The notes: generated by a model from the letters alone, not told the origin. DNA of 64,000 bases from Mucilaginibacter gossypii (GCF_900100945.1 NZ_FNCG01000010.1:1-64000), one strand, 5' to 3'. Shown: positions 54,060 to 63,103, counted from the first letter of the stretch. Numbers and translations are program-made.

Positions 54060-54326
54060 GTGCTGTTAGATATTTTTAGAAAAAAAACAGCTTTGCAGAA
54101 AGAAACTTTAACGAGATTGGGATTGTTTTTAGCGAAAAAATCGGTAAATAAAGCAGATGTAGCGCGTAAAACAGGTATTTCCACTTATAGGCTAAGTCAA
54201 TTATCAATTAATTTAAAATCACAGCTGCGGGTTGATGAATTGTATTTAATTGCTTTGGCATTGGAAATTGACCCATCGGAGGTTTTGGAGTTTGTTTGCA
54301 AGGATTTATCGTTGCCTAAAAAGTAA
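54060..54326 (+). CDS. Small helix-turn-helix (Xre/Cro-like) protein
   Basis: 88 residues from a GTG at 54060; a TTG at 54093 is another possible start. The centre has an HTH pattern (VNKADVARKTGISTYRLSQLS) followed by LRVDELYLIALALEIDPSEVL, usual in small Bacteroidota Xre-like regulators. AT-rich, unlike the tra genes. It stands ahead of the protease gene and may regulate the island. Confidence 0.65.
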   Translation: MLLDIFRKKTALQKETLTRLGLFLAKKSVNKADVARKTGISTYRLSQLSINLKSQLRVDELYLIALALEIDPSEVLEFVCKDLSLPKK

Positions 54327-54638
54327 ATCAACAATGTGTTGGCAATGCCTTTGGCCCAAGCGCTTCGCTTTATCTAATTCGCATGATGCCGTTATCGTCC
54401 CAGTCCCGAATTACAATGTAACTTTAAATCAAATACGATCCAAGATATTGCTGGCTTATTTTAAACCAAAGTTAGGAACAGCGAACAATTATATTGCGAA
54501 CTAATATTATTGAACGGGCTCGTAAGTCCCAGGTCTAAATTCTATTATTTTCATTTCCTCGACTTCAAAAAGTCCAATTCCATTATATTGCGGCTCAAAT
54601 AGAGTGCATCGCATACCACGAAAATTTCTGAGCCGAAT
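54327..54638. other. Spacer without recognised features
   Basis: 312 bases without a convincing ORF, RNA or repeat. Composition is AT-rich like the flanking genes. Confidence 0.4.
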
Positions 54639-56063
54639 ATGAAATTGAAAAAGACCATTCAAGTCAAAATTGAATATCCCGAAACTAACAGTTTAGATCG
54701 GAAATGTAAGTGGATTTGCCCGGAATTAACTGCAATAGACGGTATTGGAGAATTGGCACTTTGGGAATTGAAAGGCCTGGTTGTCACTATAGGATTTATC
54801 AATGATGAACAGGAAAAGATAATTGGTAGCGGAGTAATGATAGCGCCAGGTGTCTGTCTAACTGCAACTCATGTTATGGAAGAAACGCGCCAAAAAAATG
54901 CCTTAGTTTATTCATTTCCGTGTGAAAATAGTATGAGAATTTGGTCTCCGCGGGATTTTAGCGCATCAGAGAAAGTGTCAGTCGAGATCATGCCTTTCCA
55001 AAAAAAAGTCCCACGATATATGGATGTGGGAATACTATCGCTTTCACCATTTTCGAAATTTGAAGATCATGAAAATTATATGTTTGCGCCCTTAGAAGTT
55101 TCTATACCAAAAATTGGCGAAAGACTTTGGGCTGCCGGATATCGGGAAATAGACAATGACGGCGTTCCAACGTTAGCTTTTTTCTGTACATCAGGAATTG
55201 TTACTGAACAATATCTGCAAGGAAGAGGAACGTTCATTAATGGTCCTTGCATCGAAGTTGCGATGGAGACCCGGGGCGGAATGAGTGGAGGCCCTGTGTA
55301 CAATGCAGAAGGAAAAGTTATCGGCGTAATTTCATCGAGTTTAGAAGGAGCCCAAGGCCCATCCTATATATCATTGATCTGGCCTGCTTTATTATCGACA
55401 GTTTACGCGCCTTGGCCGGAAAAGCTTTGGCCCAAGCAAACTGCCGGAATTCAAATTAGTGCCGATAAAGGCGTCAAAATATTAGGTTCAGCGAGGATTG
55501 ATGATGAAGGATCATATAAAATTAAATTTCCTAAACAAAGCTCAGAATCGATGTTGGCGGTTTTAGAAACCGCAGGAATCAAGTTGCCAGAAGAAGATTA
55601 TGATTTTCAAGATTTTTCCCACGAAAATTTTGAAAAGTTCTTGGAAGAAGAAGGCATTAAGTACCTATTTGTAGCAGATAAAGAAATTTTTGATCAAGGA
55701 CTGATTGACAAGGAGTACACGGAGATTATAAAACTTTTCCAATGTTTCGATGCTTCCATGTTGGAGGGGCTTGAAGATTTAAATATACAATCAGTCAAGT
55801 TATTAGACAATGGGAATATCGGAATTGATGCGTTATATAATATCCGTATCGCCTTTCTACGATTGAGAATCACACGTGAGGAATATGAATGTCATAAGGA
55901 TTTAATCTCTTCTTTAAATAGTCTTCAAGATCAAGAGATTGATGAGGACTACATATGTTACGATCATTACGCGAGACCCTTTTATAGAGTTAATTTTACC
56001 TACAATATACAGTCTGGTGAATGTCAGGATATAAGATTTCAGTCATTGTCGTTGAAAATTTAG
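54639..56063 (+). CDS. Trypsin-like serine protease with unknown C-terminal domain
   Basis: 474 residues, no signal peptide, so cytoplasmic. A chymotrypsin-fold protease domain covers about 40-260 with the full triad: His78 (CLTATHVM), Asp129 (YMDVGILSL) and Ser216 (GGMSGGPVY). The C-terminal 200 residues are acidic and unassigned (LPEEDYDFQDFSHENFEKFL). Cytoplasmic trypsin-like proteases occur as effectors in bacterial defence and conflict systems. Its position beside nucleases and an ApeA-type gene, and its AT-rich sequence, support that reading, but the substrate and trigger are unknown. Confidence 0.82.
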   Translation: MKLKKTIQVKIEYPETNSLDRKCKWICPELTAIDGIGELALWELKGLVVTIGFINDEQEKIIGSGVMIAPGVCLTATHVMEETRQKNALVYSFPCENSMRIWSPRDFSASEKVSVEIMPFQKKVPRYMDVGILSLSPFSKFEDHENYMFAPLEVSIPKIGERLWAAGYREIDNDGVPTLAFFCTSGIVTEQYLQGRGTFINGPCIEVAMETRGGMSGGPVYNAEGKVIGVISSSLEGAQGPSYISLIWPALLSTVYAPWPEKLWPKQTAGIQISADKGVKILGSARIDDEGSYKIKFPKQSSESMLAVLETAGIKLPEEDYDFQDFSHENFEKFLEEEGIKYLFVADKEIFDQGLIDKEYTEIIKLFQCFDASMLEGLEDLNIQSVKLLDNGNIGIDALYNIRIAFLRLRITREEYECHKDLISSLNSLQDQEIDEDYICYDHYARPFYRVNFTYNIQSGECQDIRFQSLSLKI

Positions 56064-56178
56064 GAACGTATTTTGATTTGATGGTAAATGATTTCGCGAA
56101 ACTATTAAGTGCCGCCGAACAGAATACAACCGGGCGACGGGCGATCTCTGCCGGATCTGGACTTATAATTTTTGATAT

Positions 56179-56541
56179 ATGAATTTGTCTCAACATAATA
56201 ATGAAGGAAATAACTATCTGCTTTTACTGGAAGCACTGATTTTGCAAAAGCTGTCAGACGAAGAATTAGTGATCGGCACTGCTTATCGCGATGGGAATGA
56301 TTATGCGGTTTTGTCGCTGGATGAATACGGGCAGCACAATGTCAACTTGCATTTGTATTGCGCTAGGCCAGACCAATTCTTGCTGGAGATCGAGGATTTT
56401 GACCAGGATGAGGAGCACGGACTGTTTAAGCTCAGTGCAGAAGATTTAAATATAATACCTGAAGGCTTGCGTCAACTGATGTCGAATGTTGCGCGATCGG
56501 GTAAGCCTACCGCTTACAGAAAAGATCAGCTTAGTCCCTGA
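56179..56541 (+). CDS. Small acidic hypothetical protein
   Basis: 120 residues, strongly acidic (EIEDFDQDEEHGLFKLSAED), no membrane segment. Family not recognised. It follows the protease on the same strand (gap 115 bases) and overlaps by 16 bases the end of the converging HNH gene. Possible roles are a regulator or inhibitor of the protease or nucleases; not shown. Confidence 0.55.
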   Translation: MNLSQHNNEGNNYLLLLEALILQKLSDEELVIGTAYRDGNDYAVLSLDEYGQHNVNLHLYCARPDQFLLEIEDFDQDEEHGLFKLSAEDLNIIPEGLRQLMSNVARSGKPTAYRKDQLSP

Positions 56542-57578
56542 ACAGGCTGCATATATTCAAAGCCATTATTGCTGGCAATAGTGATGAGCGGCTTGATCTG
56601 CTCCAGGAATTTTTCTTTTGTAAAATAAACTGGCGTTAACTCAGGAAAAAGGGTCAGATATTCCTGCAAGAACTTTTGCTGCGGATGTTTTGCCTGTATG
56701 ATTTCTATAGCGTGTTGCTGAAGCTTGAAAAATGGATCGAAATGCAGGTCCAGCAAAGGCAACTTGTCACTTTTTGAGCTATTGAATGATCTGTCGGCTG
56801 GAATCAGGTTCCACATCAGGTCATGCGAGACAAAGGCGTATGGCACGAAATGTTCAACAGCGTAGTCGCCGGTTTTAAGTCTGGTATTGGTATATATACA
56901 ATCAACGCTGCCGAGTTCATTAATGACCATATCCCAGAATTTACGCTGCTCGGTCAGGTTTTTCCTCACCGGTTGTTTGATAAGTTTATTGGGTATGTCA
57001 GGTACATTGGGATTTTTGCTTTGCAGGTAAACCGCCAGGTGCCAATAACAAAAAGCTTTGAGAATACCGGCATTACGGGTCAGGTAATCCCCCCAAGCCG
57101 GGTTCATCTGGATGTGATCCTTATATACGGAATAAAGGCAATTATTGGTAAAGGCCTGCGAATATTGATACGCCAGCGCCATATCATCGGCTCTGAACCA
57201 GGGGCTTAAGAACCGGTGCGGTACTTCGGCGTTAAAATAGCGGAGTTCTTTTTGAGTCGCTTTATTGTTGCTTCCTGAAAGTCTGGCGAATATCGTCTTT
57301 CTGTCCGCATCTACGGTCAGATTCTCCATCATCTTAATTTGCTCTATCGCTTGCTGTAGCTTGTCCTGTTTGCCGAATGATACGTGGAAGTAATTTACGG
57401 TAAACCAGGAGTGTGCTACCATTTCGGCAAACAGATCTTGCTTACTGATCGCTTCCTCACCCTGTTCCGCTCTGCCCAGAATCGAAAGAAACCAATAAAA
57501 TTTATAGGTGGCCGACGTTTTATTGAAACAGGCCGTCAGCAGATGGACAGGTAAATGTTTGTGCGTCGGGAGGTTCAT
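56526..57578 (-). CDS. HNH endonuclease-domain protein
   Basis: 350 residues. The region near 245-285 carries an HNH motif: DYAVEHFVPYAFVSHDLMWN with LIPADRSFNSSKSDKLP, i.e. the catalytic His, the central Asn and the late metal-binding part. The N-terminal 200 residues are helical and unassigned. Its start overlaps the stop of the phospholipase-D-like gene by 4 bases, so the two form one operon and probably one system. Likely a DNA nuclease component. Confidence 0.78.
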   Translation of the reverse strand: MNLPTHKHLPVHLLTACFNKTSATYKFYWFLSILGRAEQGEEAISKQDLFAEMVAHSWFTVNYFHVSFGKQDKLQQAIEQIKMMENLTVDADRKTIFARLSGSNNKATQKELRYFNAEVPHRFLSPWFRADDMALAYQYSQAFTNNCLYSVYKDHIQMNPAWGDYLTRNAGILKAFCYWHLAVYLQSKNPNVPDIPNKLIKQPVRKNLTEQRKFWDMVINELGSVDCIYTNTRLKTGDYAVEHFVPYAFVSHDLMWNLIPADRSFNSSKSDKLPLLDLHFDPFFKLQQHAIEIIQAKHPQQKFLQEYLTLFPELTPVYFTKEKFLEQIKPLITIASNNGFEYMQPVQGLS

Positions 57579-58843
57579 AGTCTCATTCGGTGTAAAATCA
57601 TTTGATAGCCAGGATATAAAGCGCCAAAGTTATCCATGATAGTTGAAACAATATTTGCTTTCGATAGCTGTGGGTCACCCGGGCCAAAGTTTTTGCCGAC
57701 AAAGAAATAATAGCGGCGATCATCCGGTACAATGTAATCCATAAGCGCTTCGGTGTCGGTGAACTCGTTTACATACTTCGGCGGCCGGTTATTGATAATG
57801 ATAAAGTAACCTTCCGGAAGACCATGGATGTGTTGGAAGAACTTTTGACGGAACTCCGTTTTTTCCAGTAGTTCCTGTAAATGGTCCCGGTCGATTTTAC
57901 TGCCGTTCTTATCACGCCCGATACGGTTCCAGATGCCTACTGAATCGCGATGAATGATCACTTGCATCCTCATGAAATTGATCGGTGTTTCATCTTTACC
58001 GTATGCCTTTATTTCCTGCCTGCCTCTGCCGTAATGTAACCAGATACCGTCAAGGTCTTCGCTGGTATAGTTATTATGTACTGCGGAAGATACGGTATGT
58101 TCAAATTCGTAGTGGTCGTGCAGGTCCCAATTTTTCTCTTTTATCTTGGGGTAGACTAAGTGGTGAAGCTGAAACAATTTGTTTCTTACCGCTTCACGCT
58201 CTTTATCAATTTCCGGTTCATAACTGTACGGTTTAGCTCCTGTGAATGCGTTGTAATGTGTTTTTTCAAAAAACTGGCCGTTAAAGTTGATGTCGTCGAG
58301 ATTGACCGTACCCGGTGACAGCAGCTGTGCCATTTCTTTTTGATCCTGCTTCATACGCTCTTTCCGACGGGTGAAAACGGGCTCGTAGGCTTTGATAAGT
58401 TCCTCTGTAATCGCCTTGCCCTGTTTCATTTGAATATTGAACCATTTTAACAATTCATCACAAGTTATCGGATCATCAGTCTTCAGGCTCACTTCGACAT
58501 TTTTTTCAAACCCACCTAATGTACAGTTACCGGAACCTGTGTAAACCGTTAAACCCTTGTGGTTACGCAGGATATATACTTTGGGATGGTAAAATCTATT
58601 TTCTTTTTGATAAATGTGGGCCTTGAAATTTTCGCCGGAAAGCTCCATTAGGCTGCGCAATACTTTCGGTGGGGTTGGAAGGTCTATACCAACCAGGTAG
58701 TGTTGTTTCGCCTCATTGCTCAGATGGGTCTGAATAAAGTCCAGGCCGTCTGTTGAAACCAACGCCGCAGCAACCCAAAGTTCGTCACAATCAGCAAGTG
58801 AGTTCTTAAAATCATTGGCCAGATTATAACGGTGCGTGATCAT
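57575..58843 (-). CDS. Phospholipase-D-like nuclease
   Basis: 422 residues. The N-terminal 130 residues have the PLD nuclease half-site: FYHPKVYIL (His86, Lys88), then YTGSGNCTLGGFEKNVEVS (Ser104, Asn106, Glu117), the H-x-K...G-S-x-N pattern of BfiI/NgoFVII-type restriction enzymes. One half-site means it should act as a dimer. The rest (about 180-420) is unassigned and may recognise target DNA or a trigger. First gene of a two-gene operon with the HNH protein. Confidence 0.8.
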   Translation of the reverse strand: MITHRYNLANDFKNSLADCDELWVAAALVSTDGLDFIQTHLSNEAKQHYLVGIDLPTPPKVLRSLMELSGENFKAHIYQKENRFYHPKVYILRNHKGLTVYTGSGNCTLGGFEKNVEVSLKTDDPITCDELLKWFNIQMKQGKAITEELIKAYEPVFTRRKERMKQDQKEMAQLLSPGTVNLDDINFNGQFFEKTHYNAFTGAKPYSYEPEIDKEREAVRNKLFQLHHLVYPKIKEKNWDLHDHYEFEHTVSSAVHNNYTSEDLDGIWLHYGRGRQEIKAYGKDETPINFMRMQVIIHRDSVGIWNRIGRDKNGSKIDRDHLQELLEKTEFRQKFFQHIHGLPEGYFIIINNRPPKYVNEFTDTEALMDYIVPDDRRYYFFVGKNFGPGDPQLSKANIVSTIMDNFGALYPGYQMILHRMRL

Positions 58844-58911
58844 ATTGCGCCGTTACAGTAGTTTTGAATAGTGATAAAAAACATAGAAAATGGATAAAAA
58901 TGTAGGTTGAC

Positions 58912-58919
58912 CAAATATA
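58912..58919 (-). promoter_or_regulatory. -7 element of the PLD-HNH operon
   Basis: TATATTTG on the minus strand fits TAnnTTTG, 68 bases before the PLD gene start and after the ApeA-type stop, so the operon can be transcribed on its own. Confidence 0.4.
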
Positions 58920-58966
58920 ATAAATAACTGCCGATGATTGCTTGTTTAAAGCTTATTCGTTTAGCG

Positions 58967-60391
58967 TCAAGCCATATACTGCACATGGTTAGGGAGAATC
59001 AGGTATATTCTCTCTTCGATGGTGTCTTTCGGTATTTTTAGATAAAGCAATAAATAATACTCCAGGATAATCTTTAGTTTCATGTTAGCTTTTCTGAGCA
59101 TCAATATATTGCTGATCAGCTCATTATTTGACATATCAGCTTCATGTACGAGGTAATGTCTCGCACTCAGCACCTTTTCGGTAAAGGCTCCGGAATCCTT
59201 GACAAGTTTAGTAAGCGTCTCGCTGTCATCTATTAGTTTAGTGAGCTTGTCCCTTATCCGGAATGCTTTTAGTTTGGTTCCCTTTCTGAATTCCAGCAGA
59301 AAGTCCCTTTGGTGGGATTTGATGCCGGGCAAAGCCAGCACTTCAGTGGCCACTTTAGATAGTTCCCCGATTTGCGAATTTACTGCCTGATGGGTTTTGT
59401 TAAACATGATTTCCAACGCCGCGACTAATGATAAAAGGTCCTGCTCCGGATCGTCTTTATCATTTTCTATAAAATTGAGGTAATGCCGTAGCGGTAACTC
59501 AATGTCCGGGTAAAGATCAAGAAAAATGTTAAAATAGTCGCCCGTTATAAGGTCGGTCAAATAAAGCATCCGGTTCTTAGGAGGAAACCCGCCTGGATAA
59601 TAAGTGTTCCGCTTATTGAAACTGCCATTAAATGTATGCCAATGTGGTTGACCAGCGTCAATCCGGATTTCTTCTAATGCCAAATAGGTGCCGGTCATTA
59701 GCGTAAAAAAAGCGCGGTTCTTTTTTAAAAAAGCATGCAAGTCACTAAAAGTTAATGGTGTGCTAAACTTAAACCTGAAACAATAATTCTTTTCGATATG
59801 GAGGATATTCCTGGGCATCAGCGGCAGGCTGCCGAACGAACCAGTATAATGTAATTGACCGCCAGCATAAGGGATCTCGATACCATCCCTGCCATGAAGC
59901 TTATAAGACAAACTATCACCCCGTTTCTCCAGAAAATCATCGTCGGTAAAACGTACGTTCTCATAGTTAGAGGAAAAGTTACCATCCTCATCGAGTTCTT
60001 CGGAAAACTGCGGTAAAAATTTTAATTGAGGACAACGGAACTCTTCATTTCCAAGAAAAAAATGATTGGACGATAATATATAGCTTTCAAAACGCATTGT
60101 GATCACTGTGCTTTTCCTGCTGAGCGCATGAGGGTCTGTTTCATGGCTGAGGTTTTCATAATGTTCTACTCTTAAGTTAAACAGCGATAGGCATTCTTTA
60201 GAGGTAGTGAAGCCATGTAGAACGGCTATAGCCTCATGATAATTGATATGCCACATAGCGCCTTCCAGGCATTTAACCATCCCATACAATTTTAGGTCAA
60301 ATCGATCTCCTGATTCGTTGACCGTCATTTCCCCGAATACTTTAACATCCTTTTCAATAGGGTCCCAGAAATAGCCTGTCGTTAATTCCAT
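58967..60391 (-). CDS. ApeA-type HEPN abortive-infection protein
   Basis: 474 residues from the ATG at 60391 (MELTTGYFWDPIEKDVKVFG); an earlier ATG adds 35 residues of unlikely sequence. The large N-terminal part has the ApeA-like start (GYFWDP, KVFGEM) and the last 150 residues are helical with RHYLVHEA, the R-x4-H motif of HEPN ribonucleases. ApeA proteins stop phage infection by cutting RNA, probably tRNA. Same strand and direction as the PLD-HNH operon, 123 bases upstream. Confidence 0.82.
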   Translation of the reverse strand: MELTTGYFWDPIEKDVKVFGEMTVNESGDRFDLKLYGMVKCLEGAMWHINYHEAIAVLHGFTTSKECLSLFNLRVEHYENLSHETDPHALSRKSTVITMRFESYILSSNHFFLGNEEFRCPQLKFLPQFSEELDEDGNFSSNYENVRFTDDDFLEKRGDSLSYKLHGRDGIEIPYAGGQLHYTGSFGSLPLMPRNILHIEKNYCFRFKFSTPLTFSDLHAFLKKNRAFFTLMTGTYLALEEIRIDAGQPHWHTFNGSFNKRNTYYPGGFPPKNRMLYLTDLITGDYFNIFLDLYPDIELPLRHYLNFIENDKDDPEQDLLSLVAALEIMFNKTHQAVNSQIGELSKVATEVLALPGIKSHQRDFLLEFRKGTKLKAFRIRDKLTKLIDDSETLTKLVKDSGAFTEKVLSARHYLVHEADMSNNELISNILMLRKANMKLKIILEYYLLLYLKIPKDTIEERIYLILPNHVQYMA

Positions 60392-60925
60392 TAATACTAA
60401 ATATTGCTTAGATGTAAATGTAGGAATTGCCGTACGATAAGCAATGAAGTGCGGATGGCTGTTGTAAAGTATGCCGTTGCCTGCGGCCCGGGTCATCCGC
60501 TATATCTCCTTTGGAGGATGCCGCTGCCGCCCCTAACGGTGCGCTTAATTTTCACTGGCGTTCAAAACAAGCGCTTTGGTAGCGCAAAAAGCGTCACCAT
60601 CCGGGCCATTTGTCCCGGATGCCTCCGCACTTGCAAAACACCGGCAGGTTTGAGCTTTTTAACCGCCGTTCCCAAAAGAAGGAGAAAAAGGAAAACAAGT
60701 TGGGCACTGTTGAAGGATGATTGCCGGTAGTATCAAAAAGACTACGGCATAAACGGCTGCCTCCCCAGAGGGTCCCCTCCAATTATTCCGTTTCCTTTTT
60801 GTGCCGTTTCGTGCCCGCTGATTTGCTTTCTTTTTCTCCTTTTTCTTTTGGAAAAAGCTTTTACGGGAAAGGGGCGAAAGAGAGAAATAAACAACAAATT
60901 TTTTAACTCTTTAATGCTTAATGAA
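60392..60925. other. Hairpin-rich intergenic leader
   Basis: 534 bases without a convincing gene. Contains hairpins GCGCT/AGCGC (60571-60585), CATCCGGG/CCCGGATG (60598-60621) and CCGGTAGT/ACTACGG (60724-60747), then a long pyrimidine tract (60780-60850). Likely control region or structured leader for the accessory operon downstream. Confidence 0.45.
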
Positions 60926-61534
60926 ATGAAAACAGCAGAAAAAAATGCAAAACAGGTACAAGGTACTAACGCACAAAACAACGCGCCAAGAACAGAGAAC
61001 CGCCCAAGCTTAACAGGAAAGGAAGCCAAACAGGATGAAACCGCTAAAGATGAAAAACCCGCCGAGGCTCAAAAAGCTGAGGCGACCCCAACCGCAGAAG
61101 TTAAGGCCGGTAGTGCCCCTGCAATGGATAACCAACCGGCAAACCCTGCACCCTATACCACGGGACAGGGATTAGATGATGCGCCTAAAACAGAAGAAGC
61201 GCCGAAAGCAGAGATCAAATACGTTAGACCTGCTTTGAACTTAGAGCAGACCGTTAAAGTCGTTGAAAGCCTAAACCGTAAGAACATACAGCGTTTGGCG
61301 CTTATAGCCCGGATCAAGACTTTGGAAGATTTCCAGATCAAACTGGCTGAAAACGGCGACCAGTTGGAAAGCAATGTTTACCAGGGCTGCAAACTGATCA
61401 TCGAGGATGATAAGAGAAATCAATTTGTGACCAATACCCCGAACCTCATTGCTTTGGTTGCCCAATTCGTTTATGATGCCTGCGTGAACAAGCTATCTGA
61501 AATCGAAGCCGAAATCGTATTTCCGCACGCTTAA
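60926..61534 (+). CDS. Conserved ICE hypothetical protein with disordered N-terminus
   Basis: 202 residues from ATG 60926 (MKTAEKNAKQ); the upstream in-frame ATG adds 26 residues. The first 100 residues are rich in Ala, Glu, Lys and Pro and probably disordered. The C-terminal half is a folded helical domain (SLNRKNIQRLALIARIKTLE, NLIALVAQFVYDACVNKLSE). Proteins with this layout stand before DUF932 genes on Bacteroidota elements; function unknown. A strong terminator follows. Confidence 0.65.
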   Translation: MKTAEKNAKQVQGTNAQNNAPRTENRPSLTGKEAKQDETAKDEKPAEAQKAEATPTAEVKAGSAPAMDNQPANPAPYTTGQGLDDAPKTEEAPKAEIKYVRPALNLEQTVKVVESLNRKNIQRLALIARIKTLEDFQIKLAENGDQLESNVYQGCKLIIEDDKRNQFVTNTPNLIALVAQFVYDACVNKLSEIEAEIVFPHA

Positions 61535-61543
61535 TAAATATCC

Positions 61544-61574
61544 ATGCTCCCGGTTAAGCCGGGAGCATTTTTTT
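61544..61574 (+). terminator. Strong rho-independent terminator
   Basis: ATGCTCCCGG pairs perfectly with CCGGGAGCAT, loop of 5, followed by seven T. It lies 10 bases after the preceding stop. Confidence 0.85.
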
Positions 61575-61600
61575 AAGGTTTCACAAAAACACGAATTAAG

Positions 61601-61729
61601 ATGTACGAGCAATTTATAGAGTTCACCGACCAAATATTTTGGGAGGGGTACGCCGAACAGTTAGCTAAAGAAAATCCCGCAAGGTTTCAGCAGGAATTAA
61701 CCGAATTTTTAAATAGCAATCAAAATTAG
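61601..61729 (+). CDS. Small conserved-type ORF, 42 residues
   Basis: Starts ATG 61601 (MYEQFIEFTDQIFWEGYAEQ), stop TAG at 61727-61729. Acidic, amphipathic helix-like and natural in composition. It lies between the terminator and another small gene, with 4 bases to the next ATG, so the two appear coupled. Tiny proteins of this kind are common before DUF932 genes. Confidence 0.55.
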   Translation: MYEQFIEFTDQIFWEGYAEQLAKENPARFQQELTEFLNSNQN

Positions 61730-61733
61730 AATC

Positions 61734-61910
61734 ATGGAAGACCGGATTTTTTTATTGGTGAAATGCACCGTAAAAACCACTCATAAGCACATACATGAGG
61801 CTATACAGGAATTTCAGGACGGTACTGCTTTGCAATTAACCAGTACCAAAAATGTGAAATTGCTTCATACCGAGATCATGAAAATGAACACTAAATCATC
61901 TAAAAATTAA
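61734..61910 (+). CDS. Small hypothetical protein, 58 residues
   Basis: ATG 61734 (MEDRIFLLVKCTVKTTHKHI) to TAA 61908-61910. Contains an alternating beta-like start and a helix (IHEAIQEFQD), ending KLLHTEIMKM. Family not recognised. It ends 5 bases before the DUF932 gene and is probably in its operon. Confidence 0.55.
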   Translation: MEDRIFLLVKCTVKTTHKHIHEAIQEFQDGTALQLTSTKNVKLLHTEIMKMNTKSSKN

Positions 61911-61915
61911 ACATC

Positions 61916-62971
61916 ATGGCACATCAGATAAATTTCAATGAAAAAACAGGCAAACACAGCTTTATGAGCGTCAAAGAAAAAGCCTGGCATAATTTAGGGC
62001 AGGTTATTGACCGTTACCCGACCAGTAGCGAAGCGATACAATTTGCCGGACTGGACTACATTGTAGAAAAACGCCCTTTGTTTACATACGACACCAATAG
62101 CCACCTTTGGAATAACGAAGAAGCGATACCCGATATTGACGTACCCAATTATTTCGCCACCGTCCGGGCAGACACAGAGCAGGTATTGGGTGTTGTCGGC
62201 AATGATTACGAGATCGTTCAAAACCGGGAAGCGTTTAGTTTTTTCGACGCCATTGTAGGCGGTGGGGACGGCATATTATATGAAACCTGCGGGGCTTTGG
62301 GCAACGGGGAACGTATTTTTATCACCGCAAAATTGCCGGGCTATATCAAAGTAGGCAATGACGACCTGATAGAAAAATATCTTTTCTTAACAACCTCACA
62401 TGATGGCTTTGGCAGTATAACGGCAGCCTTTACGCCTACCCGTATCGTTTGCAATAATACCTTACATGCTGCTTTAGGTAATATGACCAATAGTGTGAAG
62501 ATACGCCACACCCAAAGCGCACAGGAACGGCTGAAACAGGCACACGAGGTGATGGGCATATCCAACACGATAAGCGATCAGTTGGACGGCATATTTAATC
62601 GATGGGCGCGGATACGTATTACTGACAAACAAGTGCTCAAACTTGTACAACAGGCAATGGCACCGAGTAAGGAAGTTTTACAGAACGTATTAGACGAGAA
62701 TATCGATGAATATTCCAGCCGGTTTTTAAACACCGTTGAAAAGGTTTGCGAATTTGCTTTTAGTCACCCCACACAACAGACCGACACTACACGGGGAACA
62801 TTGTTTGGAGCATATAACGCCATCAGCGGATATATGCAGAACGTAAAGCAGTATAAAACCGAGGAAGTGAAACTCAAGTCTATTCTTTTCGGCAGCGGTT
62901 TTAACAAAACACAAACGGCTTTTAACCTATGCCGGACATTCGAAAAAGAAGGAACAACTGTTTTAAATTAA
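61916..62971 (+). CDS. DUF932 (phage/plasmid-like) protein
   Basis: 351 residues, full length for DUF932. Seen features: AWHNLGQVIDRYPTSSEAIQ near the start, the FATVRADTEQVLGVVGNDYE block, and VCNNTLHAAL with SVKIRHTQSAQERL in the middle. The family is carried on phages and conjugative elements; its biochemical role is unknown, with suggestions of a role in DNA metabolism during transfer. Last gene of the accessory operon. Confidence 0.92.
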   Translation: MAHQINFNEKTGKHSFMSVKEKAWHNLGQVIDRYPTSSEAIQFAGLDYIVEKRPLFTYDTNSHLWNNEEAIPDIDVPNYFATVRADTEQVLGVVGNDYEIVQNREAFSFFDAIVGGGDGILYETCGALGNGERIFITAKLPGYIKVGNDDLIEKYLFLTTSHDGFGSITAAFTPTRIVCNNTLHAALGNMTNSVKIRHTQSAQERLKQAHEVMGISNTISDQLDGIFNRWARIRITDKQVLKLVQQAMAPSKEVLQNVLDENIDEYSSRFLNTVEKVCEFAFSHPTQQTDTTRGTLFGAYNAISGYMQNVKQYKTEEVKLKSILFGSGFNKTQTAFNLCRTFEKEGTTVLN

Positions 62972-62978
62972 GTCAACC

Positions 62979-62994
62979 GGGGGAGTAATCCCCC
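62979..62994 (+). terminator. Hairpin after the DUF932 gene
   Basis: GGGGGA pairs with TCCCCC around GTAA, 8 bases after the stop. The T tract is weak. Confidence 0.5.
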
Positions 62995-63103
62995 TTAACC
63001 AAATTCCTAGGAGCTTATAAATAAACACATGGTGGATCTCCAATATTAGTCGATGTCACCGATTTTAAAAATAAACGACAATATTTTTGACGAAAGATGA
63101 ATT

